DNA from: Colocasia esculenta
Taxonomy: Eukaryota > Streptophyta > Magnoliopsida > Alismatales > Araceae
Length of the DNA: 64,000 bases
Assembly (NCBI GenBank): GCA_014218235.1
Contig: CM024755.1
Location: forward strand, 166,711,941-166,775,940
Reading direction: 5' to 3'
Shown: piece after piece, positions 18,961 through 30,281 of the stretch
Layout: the number at the start of each line of letters is the position of its first letter
Numbering within the stretch: the first letter of the stretch is position 1
The notes under the pieces: model-generated
The model's input: the letters and a program-made list of their open reading frames with translations, nothing else
What the model was told of the DNA's origin: nothing
The model's database searches: none
Program-made: the position numbers and the translations under genes

Positions 18961-21900
18961 ATGGGGGTGTACACCTTCGTCTGCAGGAGCTCCGGCGGGG
19001 GGTGGTCTGCTAAGCAGACCAGCGGCGACCTGGAGTCCTCGGCCGCCTCTACCTACGAGCTCCAGAGGAAGCTCGTCCAGGCTGCGGCCGCCGTCGACTC
19101 CTCCGGCGAAGTTCAGTCCTCCTTCTCCCTCGTCACCCCCAGCTCCGCCGTCTTCCAGGTCCGTGATCCGGCATTGCCGCCGTCCCCCATTTCCTTTTGT
19201 TGTTTTGTTCATTTATTTATTAGATACTGTGTTCCGAAAACGTAGAAGTCCGGCAGATATCCAACCTTGAGACCGATCACTGGGGCTTTGTTTTAGAGTT
19301 TAGGATGCGTCCGCTTCGGATAATCTTCGGATGTTGTGGCTTGTATAATTTTATGCAGGATTTAGCTAGCTAAAGAAAGGAAGAGAAGAAAGAGGTGAAA
19401 AGAACGATCTGAGTGTAACGTGTTTTGATCTGCAAATGCTCTCTTGGTCGACGGTTATGAATTTTATCTTGCATTGCTAGATCGAATGGTTTATTGTGCT
19501 GGAGAAGCTTTCCACATGTTCGGGATTGCGAGATGTTTGCAATTCTTTGTAAGTTTAACGACCTCTGTAATTTCGTGGATGCTAACGTCCAATTGGAAAA
19601 TTTGGTATCTTAGAATGTCTGAACTTAGACTTTGGATGGGAGTCTATCACAGTTTTCTTGTTTGAATTCAGTGTTAAAGTTATTTATTTAAACTCTGCAT
19701 TAAGTGTATCAATAGATTATTAGTCTATTATAGGGGTCGTTTGGTATCGGGATAGACTATAGAGAGAATGGGCATAACTCATTCCAGTTTAAGATATTCT
19801 TATTCCCTATTCTCATGATATTTGGTACACACGGGGATATCTCGATTTTAAATTTTATTCTCCGTTTGGTAAATCTGAGGATAACAACGAGGATAAGATA
19901 TTTTTTTTTACATTTTGGCCTCCATATCCCAGGATTGAGGCTATGTGTTATACCCTGTTTGGTTAGGAATGGGAATACAAAAATTTTATAAATAGAATTT
20001 AATGGTAACATTGCTTGGAACTAAGAAGAATTTTACACTGAATTCTAAATAAGGACAACAGAAAGACAACACATGGTGTGCATCACTCTTCTGCACATCT
20101 AAATAGTGCCATCACATGCACATGTGAATGATTAAAACAATATTTGTGACGGCCCTAGATATTTATGCCCAATAAGGCTCTATATCCAGATCCGCCTCCC
20201 GCGAACGGACCGAAATCTTGCAAGGGATAACTCACACACGTGTTCAGTAAGAATATAAAGATATCCACAACAGTATAAGACACAAGAAGTACATGTGCTC
20301 ATATTTGCATATAACAATTTACAACTGTCCCAATACATTATTACATGTCCGATTAAAAAGTACAACTATCTGGGACATACCTCGAGAGACCCTAAGGGAG
20401 CACAAACTCGCACAACACAACTAACACTACTGCTGGTGGTACAAGTCTGCCACAACGCCTTCGCAAGCCATACCAACGGTAAGCCCTGAAAAGAACTGTA
20501 GGGAAGTGAGCCTCAACAAGTCACCGGCTCAGTAGGGACCACCTAAAACCGTATGTAAGAGACTTTAACCCCAGAGGGTCTCACTGGTAATACCGATAGC
20601 AAAACCATATCATGCTCACATCAATACATAATTAACAGCTAAACATAAACTTATCAGCTAATATAAACCTCAAAGGAAAGATGAATAGCAGGACTAGTAC
20701 AGCACCACTAGCCTGCCTAACAACTGAAGTGCCTAGGCCACAAGCCTCACAGGCGAACAATTACAATAATTGGTCGCCTAAGCTACAAGCTTTACAGGCA
20801 ACCTATCCATATAAAGTAGCAGGACTGGCGTCAACAAGCCAATCCAACACATACTTAAACCATGATCGGAAGCTTCCCGAAGATGGGTAAACACAACGGG
20901 TGGAAGGTTTCAACACACGACCTCCAGGGAGCACAGCTCCACCTCAACACCTAAAAAAGTTGGTACACGGTGTACCACCACAAACCACTACCTCCGTAAG
21001 GTACAGGTACCTACTACCACGAGGTACCACCACCAAACTAGTGCCACCACAGGGCACACCACAACAAGTCAAACCACAAATTCAACTGTGCCAACACCAG
21101 GGCACACTTCGACGGGTAAAACCTCAACCAGTGAATCACACACACAAACCACAACCAGTGGCAAAGCACGAGTCGGAAAGAACGATGCCACAACACGGGA
21201 ACAGACTACTGGTTCATGACGCCAGTATCCAATCCGGACAACACAACACAAGAACTACCTCTCAGTCTCGCAGTCACGGACGTAAGGTCCATAGTTGTCA
21301 AGGTGTTCGCCTAGGCGCCGCTTAGGCGTAAAGGCGCCTGGAAGAGGAAGGCGATCTGGCCGCTTTTCTGAATGGCAAAAAAGCACTTCCAGGCGTCGTT
21401 GAGGCGGTCTAGGCGCACGCCTAGACCGCTTGGGCGGTTATTGGTCGCCCAGACCCAATAACATATCCGGTGCGATTTCTGTAAAAGCCAAAACCCACGC
21501 CCCCCAAACCCCACCCGACCCCGCTCCCTCCCGATCGCGCTCCGGCGAAGCAAGCTAGGGCTTCGAAGGGCCGCTGCCGCGTCCGAAGCCATCGTCGCCG
21601 GCTACGGCGTCCCCCATCACCGGCTCCGGTGACTCCCTCCGGCCCCACCGTTGCCGCCTCCGGCTCCACGGCGTCCACCCTCTTCGAAGTAGTACCTCGT
21701 TCTCTCTCTCCCTCCCTCCCTCCCTCCGGCCTTCTCCCTCCCTCCGGCCTGATCCCTCTGGCCCCCTGCTCCCTCCCTCCCTCTCTCACTCTCTCTCTCC
21801 CCGAGTGCGCAGAGGCCTCCGCCCCCCTGCTCCCTCCCTGCCTCCGGCCTTCTCCCTCCCCCGGCCCCTTGCTCCCTCCCTCCCTCTCTCACTCTCTCTT

Positions 21901-24900
21901 CTCCAGGTGCGCAGCCCCCTGCTCCCTCCCTCCCTCTCTCACTCTCTCTCTCCCTCCCTCCCTCCCTTCGGCCCCTTGCTCCCTCTCTCCCTTCCTCCCT
22001 CCGGCCCCTGCTCCCTTCGCCCCCTGCTCCCTCCCTCCCTCTCTCACTCTCTCTTCTCCCAAAGTGCGTAGAGGGCCTCCGGCCTCCTGCTCCCTCCCTC
22101 CCTCTCACTCACTCTCTCATCTCCCAGTCCCTGCTCCCTCCCCCCTCCCTCCGGCCTTCTCCCTCCCCCGCCCCCTGCTCCCTCCCTCCCTCCGGCCTTC
22201 TCCTCCCTCCAACCCCCTGCTCTCTCCCTCCGGCCTTCTCCCTCCCTCCGGCCCCCTGCTCCCCTCCCTCCGGCCTTCTCCCTCCCTCCGCCCCCCTGCT
22301 CCCTCCCTCCCTCTGTCACTCTCTCATCTCCCATTCCCTGCTCCCTCCCCCCCTCTCACTCTCCTCTTCTCCCAGTGCGCAGAGGGGCCGGATCCCCCTG
22401 CTCCCTCCCCCCCTCTCTCAGTGACACAGTCACATGACTGTGGTCAACAGTGACACATTCACAATTTTATTTGGTTAATTATGCTTATTAAATATGATGT
22501 ACATTTTTCTGTAATTTAATTTTCTGCAATTTTTTCTGTAATTTAATTTTCTGCAAAATTTTTCATGCTTCTGAATTTTTTGTAATTTTCATATATTTTA
22601 TTATGTTATGTATATTAGGAAATATGTATTTATATTTTTTTAATTGGTGGCTTAAGCGACGCCTAAGCAGACCTAGACGCCTAAGCAGACGCTTAGGCGC
22701 CTAAGCCGCTTAGGGCCTAAGCGCTTAGGGACCCCGTGAACGTCTTGGTTCGCCTTGACGCCTTGACAACTATGGTAAGGTCTAACTGCCGCTCCACAAA
22801 CACAAGCCAAAGAATAGTGGAGACCAACCAACACCACACCTGCAGGTCACACACCCCGCAAGTCCTTGTAAAAAAAAAACTGGTTTACAAGGGATTTTAG
22901 GAGGTAGTTTTTTTTTACATATAATCCCTTGTAATCTACCTCCTAAAATCTGTTGCCATTCCAAGAAAACTCCTTGTCATCTATCTAGTGCACAATTGAC
23001 ATTCTTTTTGGTCGAACACTTGTGCTTTGCTCCATGATGCTTAAAAAATGCGATTGATATTCTTTTTAGAGTAACTGCATACACACCCCTTAAAAAATTC
23101 TTGCATATCTAGTTTACATCTTAATGTTCTTTATATTGTCATAAATGTTCCCCATGTGCATGTCTGTATTTCTGTCTTAGTTCATCTCCTATCAATTCTC
23201 TGTTCTTACTTTTCTCAGATTAGGTAGTTGTCGTGCTCATGCTCTTCTTGTTTTCTCCTGTTTGACCATTTTTTTATGTTTATTTTCCTTTTATTATTGT
23301 TATCATGTTGATGTTCTTGTTTTAAACAATGATGTTGTTTATTTAGTTGGAAAACAGTAGATTCTACTTGCATTACAATGTTGTTTTGTGTTGTTTATTT
23401 AATTCAAAATCAATTGTGCATGACCTCACATATGTTTATTTGTTATAAAAGAATGGGCTCACAAAGTAAGGGTCGGGTATCTAATTGGAGGGAGGAGCCT
23501 GATCAAGTACTCATATATATTTTGGTAGAGCACAAAGTTAACAGCGATGGTTTCGTTAATGGGAATTTCACGAAAGAGGCATGGAGGATGACTTTACAAA
23601 AGTTCAATGATACTACCCGACTAGGTTACTCTCTTCCAAATCTAAAAAACAGATTCAAGAATTCAAAGAGAGTCGGACTATATCTTAACCGTAAGTCCAA
23701 GTCTGGTTGGGGCTGGGATGAGGAAAAAAACATGCCGGTGGCTCCAACTGAAGATGCATGGGAGGAATTGGCGACGGTATGTTAATGTTAATATATTTTA
23801 CCTCCTTAGAACTGATTATTTTTTCCTTTCCATTGATAACAGCTAAAATGTTTAATTTTCAGAGCAACAAAGATTATAGGATAATTCAAGGGAAATCTTT
23901 TAACTTGATGGAACAGATGTACATCATTACATCTAGTTCATTAGCTAGGGATGATGTGGCTGTTGTAAACAAAGGTGAATCCTACTTGGAGCAACAAGAA
24001 GAACCTAATGTGGATGATGATGACTTGGACTTGAATATAGGCTTAGATTTCAACTACACTGAGCTTGGGGGAAACCAACAACCTAATAGCATAGAAGACG
24101 CACCACAAAGTTTCAACCATGAGGCCATACCCACACCTAGTAACACGTCGGTAAACAGAAACATTACTAAACTAGGTGAAGAGAGACTAGCCTTGCAAAG
24201 GGAGATATTGGAGCTTCAAAAGAGCATTGCCCCACCGGTGTCATTGGCTTTGGAGGAATTAATAAAAGTGGTTGGACTTCCTAATGAAATGTTGTACAAG
24301 GCAATAGACCTCATGAAAGTGGTGAATGATCGGTGCATCTTCCGGAGTATTTGCGACTTGGTTGGACACTAAGTCGTCTTGGGTACATGTGATTGATTTC
24401 ATATCCTTTTTTCTATTAGTCTAAGGTGTGAATTTTAATTATCACTATTTGCATTGTTGTTTCATGCATCTTGTATATTCTGCCCGATTTTAGCTTTCCT
24501 AGTATTCCATTGGCATATTTATTTGTTCGGTTCAATTGCATTGTTGCTATAGTAATTTGGATTATTATATTTTCTTGTGTTTAATTATTCATGCATTTAA
24601 TTATATTTCTTTACCTAAAATAGGTTGTTACTGCGTGAATGGATTGTAGTGCTTTCTCAAATTTTGACCTTTATGAAATTTGTTTTGGAAGAAGAGGACT
24701 ACTGGGAGGAGGTGGATGGTATATTAGTTCTACTTCACAGCAACCGAGTGTTCAATCCTAGACCAGGTATACCAATGCATACTGATGTGGGCAGAGGTCA
24801 TAGGTGGTGAACGAGGTCATGTCTGGACATGTAGATAGGTCCTATTTGGTCTTCTGTATACACCATCCATGTTCTTAACATTGAGGAACAAACTTATGGG

Positions 24901-25944
24901 GAAAGGTGTCTTAGAGGACACCAAGAATATGTCTGCCGCAGAGCAGTTGGCCATATTTTTGATAGAGGTGGGCCATGGGATTGGGAACAGATTGTTAAGA
25001 GAGTGGTTTCAACACTCAGGTAAGACCATTAGTAGACATTTCAACAATGTGCTCATGGCAGTGCTAGCAATACGCCATGATTACATTAAAATGCCCACCA
25101 AAGATATTTCAATTCACTTTTTATGAAGTGTTGCGGCACAAGGACTTCTTTGATTCCCTGAAGATTAAAGATGAAGCACGTGGATGAGCACTCCTTTCTC
25201 CCCCAAAAAGATGAAGCATGTGGGTCTCTGTCATGTGGATGTGCTCATGGTTCACTGAAGATTAAACAGTCTAAACTGCGGTGAAGAGCTAAGAAAAAAA
25301 GAAGCAATTTGCATGTACAAGTCTTTGAGATGGGACCTTTGCCATGAATGGGTTCATAGTTACTGATCTCACGCATCAAAGAGAAGATACCATATAAATA
25401 TGTTATGGAGAGAGTTGCAACTTGACCTGTGCACCCCCGCCACTTTTTCTCATGCTATCTCTCATGGAGAACTTATCCCTAATATAAAAGGAACTTATCA
25501 CCTTTCGCTGAAGGTGAAAATAAAGTTTATTCCCACCTGATGCTGTTAGGGGGGACCCGTGTGCCGTGGGCCAATAGCATCCACTAATCTGTCAAAATGG
25601 GTAGAAAGTGTTTCCCAAAATTCTGATGCAACAGAGATCATACCTAATTTATTATGCAAAATGAAATTTCCGGGAGAGTTTGGGGGAAGATGATAAAACC
25701 AGTTGTTATTGCATGCATTTTTTATTTCCCCTGATGTTTTTTTCTTTTATTGCCTGTTTTGGACCAGGTGATCATTGGCGGCGGCAGCGGCGGCGGCGCC
25801 TTCATTGGTGGAGGCGCCTCTGCGGGAGGAGCAGCTGCAGGTTCTACTGCTGGTGGTGGTGCTGCTGAGGCTCCTCCGGCGGAAGAAAAGAAGGAAGAGA
25901 AGGAGGAGAGCGACGATGACATGGGATTCTCACTTTTCGACTAG
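18961..25944 (+). CDS. RPP3: 60S acidic ribosomal protein P3 (two exons)
   Basis: Exon 1 is 18961-19158 (66 codons, MGVYTFVCRSSGGGWSAKQ to SAVFQ). Exon 2 is 25768-25944 (58 codons plus TAG, starting VIIGGGSGGG). The splice sites are CAG/GTCCGTG and TTGGACCAG/GTG, phase 0. The 124-residue product matches plant P3 in full: a folded N-terminal region, a Gly/Ala-rich hinge, and the acidic tail KEEKEESDDDMGFSLFD that recruits elongation factors at the ribosomal stalk. P3 is the plant-specific member of the P1/P2 stalk family. No frame break is visible, so the gene is probably functional. The 6609-bp intron contains an LTR remnant, a hAT-type element and Harbinger genes. The upstream region was displaced by a 12-kb nested insertion ending 238 bp before the ATG. 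This is the only cellular gene I recognise here. Confidence 0.95.
19159..20144. other. 5' part of P3 intron
   Basis: AT-rich intron sequence without genes. At 19734-19985 phrases such as GGGGTCGTTTGGTAT and CTGTTTGGTTAGGAATGGG resemble MITE ends, but I find no matching inverted end or duplication. Confidence 0.5.
21290..22774. mobile_element. hAT-type element N3 in P3 intron
   Basis: Perfect 14-bp inverted ends, CATAGTTGTCAAGG and CCTTGACAACTATG, are flanked by the perfect 8-bp duplication GTAAGGTC (21282-21289 and 22775-22782). Both sub-terminal regions are packed with GCCTAGGCG, GCTTAGGCG and AGGCG motifs in both directions, like transposase-binding repeats. The centre is a pyrimidine minisatellite. 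There is no transposase; it is nonautonomous. Confidence 0.88.
21690..22430 (+). repeat. polypyrimidine minisatellite inside N3
   Basis: About 740 bp built from CTCCCTCCCTCC, CTCTCTCACTCTCTC, GGCCTTCTCC and GGCCCCCTGC blocks. The plus strand is almost purine-free. It creates long Pro/Ser/Leu frames on one strand and Glu/Gly/Arg frames on the other, which I do not regard as coding. Such a tract could form triplex DNA. Confidence 0.85.
22887..22950. repeat. rearranged inverted repeat
   Basis: ACAAGGGATTTTAGGAGGTAG (22887-22907) is matched in inverted form by TCCCTTGT (22925-22932) and CTACCTCCTAAAATC (22936-22950). It may be the end of a small element; I cannot classify it. Confidence 0.6.
23453..24372 (+). 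CDS. PIF/Harbinger ORF1: Myb/SANT-like protein
   Basis: Two exons are predicted: 23453-23776 (108 codons, MGSQSKGRVSNWREEPDQ) and 23863-24372 (169 codons plus stop). They are joined over an 86-bp intron (ACG/GTATGT...TTTTCAG/AGC, phase 0). The product is about 277 residues. The N-terminal half is a Myb/SANT-like trihelix domain (W.EE.D, FTKEAWRMTLQKFN, LKNRFKNSKR, GWGWDEE). The second half has an acidic region and a helical stretch (EERLALQREILELQKS). In PIF/Harbinger transposons a Myb-like ORF1 protein acts with the transposase. No frame break is present, although the neighbouring transposase is truncated. It could also be a domesticated gene. Confidence 0.75.
24625..25126 (+). pseudogene. 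PIF/Harbinger transposase, N-terminal remnant
   Basis: From 24869 the frame reads FLTLRNKLMGKGVLEDTK, SAAEQLAIFLIEVGHG, NRLLREWFQHSGKTISRHFN and VLAIRHDYIKMPT. This matches the helix-turn-helix N-terminal region of plant Harbinger (ALP1-like) transposases. Upstream 24625-24810 is a frame-broken N-terminus. The sequence stops at about residue 85 of the block, before the DDE catalytic domain, so it cannot be active. It lies 0.5 kb downstream of ORF1 on the same strand, as in intact elements. Confidence 0.75.
25127..25767. other. 3' part of P3 intron
   Basis: No gene or repeat is recognised. The end of the intron is a T-rich tract (TTTATTTCCCCTGATGTTTTTTTC) and the acceptor TTTTGGACCAG at 25767. 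Confidence 0.5.
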
Positions 25945-27195
25945 TTTTATCTTCTTATTTCGCACACACCGATGAGAGACTCATCTGCAAAATTATGTAT
26001 CGACTAATGATGGTTATTGTTGTTTTTCCTGTTTTAGATTTGATGAGATGTCATGGACCTGAGCTTAAGATGTGAGACATCCTCAGATTTTTGGGACCCG
26101 TATAGGTCGATGGCATGCATAATGGGTTCTCTTTGTGTTACTTCAACGGGGTCAGGTGATAGTCTATTATTTTAAGCAGGTTCTTTCTTCTGGATTCCCT
26201 TCTTAATGTGGATTCAGCGATATTTGGTCTTTTTTTTCTCTCTTTCAAACACAACCATTCTCCTATCAATTTATATGGGTATTCTTCGAAGTCATACCTC
26301 AACTTGAAATGAGTCAGATACCCCTCTAAGGTAAATACCTCTAGCTACTCTACGTGCCGGTATCAAATGCTGCATTAAAATGTAAAGAGTAACATTTGAT
26401 GCTGGGAGGTGGTGTACATCGCTGCCACTGGGAGATGCCACGGTGACACAGCTGCAGCTGGAGAGGGTGAACGTTTTACTACAACGAGGCTAGCTCCTAG
26501 AACCACGGACAGTGTCTGGTTGAGGACTTAACGACCAGATCTTCCACCCCGACAACTTCATCTTCTGGTAGTCTGAGGCCAGGCACAACTAGGCCAATGG
26601 GGACTATACGAGGGTGTGCAGTCTCCAAACCCCCCTCCGTCGACACTGCTGCAGATAGGATCCAATCTAAATCGTTGTGGTTAAACGTGATTTGCATCGG
26701 GGGCGGCCCGCTGCGGCACGGCTCGGACCGATATTGATAATAGATGGGATTTGATCGGATCGAAACGGTCCGGTCAACCCCACTTTTTTACATTTAGAAA
26801 CAAGATTTAGGTTGAAATTTTCAATATAAATGTTTAGTAGTTATTTGCAAGAAGAAAATCTAGAGATCCATGTCATTTTAGAGATGATTTAGGATTCTTG
26901 ATGAATAAATCTGATTTTTTTTAATTTAATTTTTTTTTATTTTTTTAGTTTATGATAACATGTTTATTTTGGTGTAAAAACATCGAAAGAGTATAGAGTG
27001 ATCATTTAAATACATGAGAGTGCATGTTCATTAATATTGATTAATAATTATTATATTATTTTAATATAAAATTGATATATTTTTAAGTAAAATGAATGTT
27101 TGATGATATGGAAAGAAGAGAAATTAAAAATCTCATGTGCTATTTTTCCAGTGTTTATCGCATGGAGATTATGTTTAATTTTGATGATTTATATT
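25945..27195. other. P3 3' UTR and intergenic DNA
   Basis: The first ~300 bp are probably the P3 3' UTR, judging by position only. The rest is AT-rich and without recognisable genes. It ends in ATATT (27191-27195), the left target duplication of element D. Confidence 0.5.
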
Positions 27196-28038
27196 TGTGG
27201 TGGCCATTTCTTGCCACCTAGGCCCATTATGGCCCGTCACGGCCCATCGGGGCTCCGTCGAGGCTCTCCAGGCAAACGTGGCCCTTCCGCAGGGTGCTAC
27301 GTCTCCTCAAAGACCGTGCCAAGGTCTCCAAGAAGCGACCGCAATGTCCGAGCACCACCGAGCTCCCTGGGGCACATCTCCGGACGCCTCTCGTCTTGTT
27401 CGGTTCAGGCATGGCCTACCGAACAGACCCTGTTCGAAGCACGCTGTGGCACTGTCTGCACAAGCTGCGCCTTTGGGCACCAGGCACCGAACATCGGGCT
27501 CGGTTACCGAACAGCAGGTCTAGCCCACCGAGCAGGCTACCTGCTCGGTACCTTCCGCTCAGGAGAATCCAAGCAGCCCTTCATCCCCTCGCGACAGTTA
27601 TAATGGCTACCCCACACGCGCCCCACGATCAAGTGGTGCGTTAACTGCAGAACTCCTTAACGGACGCCTCAACGCGTAACTCCCCGCCGAGGACGCTAAC
27701 AGGCGCGCCCTTTCCGACGTTGTTAAGGGACGTTCCGTCCCACTTCCTCAACACCTTCGCCTATAAAAAGGCCTAGGTAACCTCCATGCAGGAGGACGCA
27801 GCCTTGAGCGCTCACACTCGCCCTCGCGCTACACACACGAGAACCCCCTTTTTTCTTCCAATTTCTGGAGTCTCTTCATTGACTTAGGCATCGGAGGGTT
27901 CTCCCCGGTTCTTCAACCGGGTCCCCCCTGATCCAGTTCTGATATTGCAGGCTTGCGTCTGCTACCGGCGATCGTCTTCCTCTCTCTCTCAAGTGTAGGC
28001 CCATTTGGCTCCGGTCCAAGTAGGAAAACGCCTCCACA
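27196..28038 (+). mobile_element. 5' LTR of element D
   Basis: Starts TGTGGTGGCCATTTC and ends GAAAACGCCTCCACA. The TATA box CTATAAAAAG is at 27761-27770, so transcription probably starts near 27795. Confidence 0.95.
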
Positions 28039-28042
28039 CTTT

Positions 28043-28060
28043 TGGCGCCATCTGTGGGAA
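28043..28060 (+). other. primer binding site of element D
   Basis: TGGCGCCATCTGTGGGAA lies four bases after the LTR end. It has the TGG start expected for a tRNA primer and matches the sites of B and C. Confidence 0.8.
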
Positions 28061-28073
28061 TCGACGACAGCCA

Positions 28074-29896
28074 TGGCTCGCGGACGATCTTCGTACCAGA
28101 ACATAGGGAGCCGTATGATGAGGTCCCTCCAGTCGCGAGCGGACTCCCATCAACGTGCCCCCCCCCCCCCCCCGACGTCGTCGTAGCCCTTGCTGCTGCG
28201 ACCGGAGGCGTCCCTGCGCCCGCCGCCGCCGTGCTTACAATCGCCTTGGAGGTAGCAGAACTCCGAAGGCAAATGCAGCACCTCACAGGCATATGCCTAG
28301 GCCTTCAGACCCAGTTGGCTAGGCAGCCGGCCCCGGCGGCCTCCCCGATGCAGGAACTTCAGGCGGAGTCGTCTCACCGCCGATCTCACGCCCCTCGTGC
28401 GCTTCAGGAGCAGCATGCCGATTCGCCACGGAGGTCGCGCTGCGCCCCGTCTGATGAACAAGCACCGGAGCGCCGCGGTCGTTCACCCCGTCGCTCCGCG
28501 GCGGCCCCGCACCCGCCGCGCTCGATCGTGGGAGCCAACTCCCACAGGACTGGGCGTACGGATTCGGCCCACTCCGAACAGGAGTTGGCCAGGAGCCTGC
28601 GTCGCGTCGTTGACCTGGAACGTCGTGTGGATGCGATGGTCCAGCGGGCAGAGGGCAAAGCTCCGACTGAGGAGGACCTGAACTTCCGCTCCCCGTTCAT
28701 TGCGGAGATCCTGGAGGCTCGGGTCTCTCCCAAGCTCCCTCTGCCCACCATCGCGCCATATGACGGCACCTCTGACCCCGCGGATCACATCCATGGGTTT
28801 GAGTCGCATATGGTGTTCCATGGAGCATCTGATGCAGCCAAATGTCGGGCCTTCCCGGCCACCTTGAAGGAAACTGCTCGGGCCTGGTTCGAAGCCCTCC
28901 CTGTAGGTTCCATCTCTTTCTTCCACCAGTTGAAGAAGTCCTCTCGGGACAACTTCCTGGGCGGAAGGTCGCAACCGCGCACCGCGGCCTCCCATCTCGC
29001 TGTTCGGCAAAAGAAGGGAGAAGCGCTCTGGGACTACGTCAAGAGGTTCCAGACTGAGGCGCTCTGCATCCTGCACCTCGATGTCCCTTTAGCCACCAGT
29101 GCCCTTATCCAGGGTACTCGTGATGGTTTTCTGCAGAGGATGCTGGGAGTACAGCAGCGGTCCACCCTTGCCGAGCTCCTCTCTACTGCACAACGCCACG
29201 CCGTGTGCGAGGAGAGTCTGGCTGCTGGCCGAGCAGAGCAGGGAGAATCGTCGGACAAGAAGAGGCCTTCCGATAACGGTTCCGACCATGATCGGAAGAA
29301 AGGGCGGTGCAACGGGGATTCACCGCGCCGACCACGCCCCTTCACCGACTACACCCTGCTCACGGTGGCACCCGAACAGATTTTGGTAGAAATCCGGGAC
29401 GAGCCATATGTTCGGTGGCCACCCAGGATGCGCTCCGACCCCAGAAGGCGCAACCAAGAGAAGTATTGTCGCTTCCACCGTGACCACGGCCACGACACCT
29501 CCGAATGCCGCCAGCTCAAGGATGAAATTGAGTCCCTCATCAAGCGCGGCTACCTTGGACGGTACGTGTGCCGTAATGAAGACCGCCAGAGGCACCGAGA
29601 GCGGACTCCCGAACAGCCCATCAACAATGAGCCCAACGGGCAAGAAATCAACGTGATAGCGGGAGGATTCGGCACAGGTGGAGAGAGCACGCAGAGCCGA
29701 CGCGACTACGCTAGGCGTGTGCATGCCGTGGACAGGCCTCTGACGCCCCGGCCAGCCCCATACCCCACCAATCCCACATGCGCACAGTCTAAGGAGGCCA
29801 TAACCTTCTCGGACGAAGATCTTGTAGGAGTTACGACTCCGCACACTAATGCGTTGGTCGTTTCGGCAACCATCAATCATTGTAATGTGCGCAGGA
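28074..29896 (+). pseudogene. gag of element D with homopolymer frameshift
   Basis: The start is ATG 28074 (MARGRSSYQNIGSRMM), shared with element B. A run of 16 C (28158-28173) puts this start out of frame with the long downstream frame. That frame contains a coiled coil (LARSLRRVVDLERRVDAMVQ), the gag domain (APYDGTSDPADHIHGFES to RAWFEALPVGSISF), an Arg-rich basic stretch, and a zinc-knuckle-like KYCRFHRDHGHDTSECRQL near 29460. At its end it loses frame by a one-base deletion at about 29897, inside what should be RRILVDNG of the protease. The C-run could also have expanded after insertion. Confidence 0.88.
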
Positions 29897-29897
29897 T

Positions 29898-30281
29898 TTG
29901 GTAGACAATGGAAGTGCCCCCGACATATTGGCTTACGATTGTTATCTCCTTATGGGCCTTAAAACTGACCAGCTCACCCCTGTAGAGTCGCCTCTGTTCG
30001 GCTTCTCGGGGGTTTCGGTTCAGCCTATGGGTAGAATTCGCCTCCCGATCACTCTCGGGACGGTTCCGAAGAGCATGACCAAGGTGGTGGATTTCTTGGT
30101 CATCAAGAACATGCCCGGCTACAATGTCATCCTTGGTAGAGGTCTGATCGGGCGAATCAAGGCGGTGCCTTCATCCCTCCATCAGAAGATGAAGTTCCCC
30201 ACCCCGTGTGGGGTCGGCGAGGTGCTTGGATGCCAGCGCGAGTCCCGACGGTGTTATGTCCTTTCTCTAAGGGACAAGTAA
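29898..30281 (+). pseudogene. aspartic protease of element D
   Basis: LVDNGSAPDILAYDCYLLMGL contains the catalytic DNGS triad region, followed by VESPLFGFSG and the flap/second part (GRIRLPITLGT, VDFLVI, YNVILGRGLIGRIKAVPSS). It is separated from gag by the 1-nt deletion at about 29897 and ended by TAA at 30279. B has Lys there and the frame continues, so the TAA is a nonsense change. Confidence 0.85.

Larger units (their letters stand above)
20145..22870 (-). mobile_element. LTR remnant in P3 intron, split by N3
   Basis: It begins TGTGACGGCCC on the plus strand, so the minus strand ends GGGCCGTCACA. Its layout resembles the solo LTR at 14487-16288: near-terminal GACGGCCC or GACCC, stretches of AACAAGTAC-type sequence, and GGGAAGTGAGCCTCAA beside GGGAGTGAGTCTCAAG. 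It runs to 21289 and resumes after N3 at 22783. The right end and any duplication are not resolved. It contains no reading frame with known motifs. Confidence 0.5.

Noticed and set aside
19734..19985. A MITE with GGGGTCGTTTGGT ends in the P3 intron
   Set aside because: No inverted partner end and no duplication could be found. The GTTTGGT phrases all face the same way.
21629..22453. A 274-codon Pro/Ser/Leu-rich reading frame and matching Glu/Gly/Arg frames on the other strand
   Set aside because: It lies in a pyrimidine minisatellite inside element N3. The frames follow from the repeat composition, with no domain and no conserved start.
24625..25126. An active Harbinger transposase
   Set aside because: The frame is broken at the N-terminus and the DDE domain is absent downstream.
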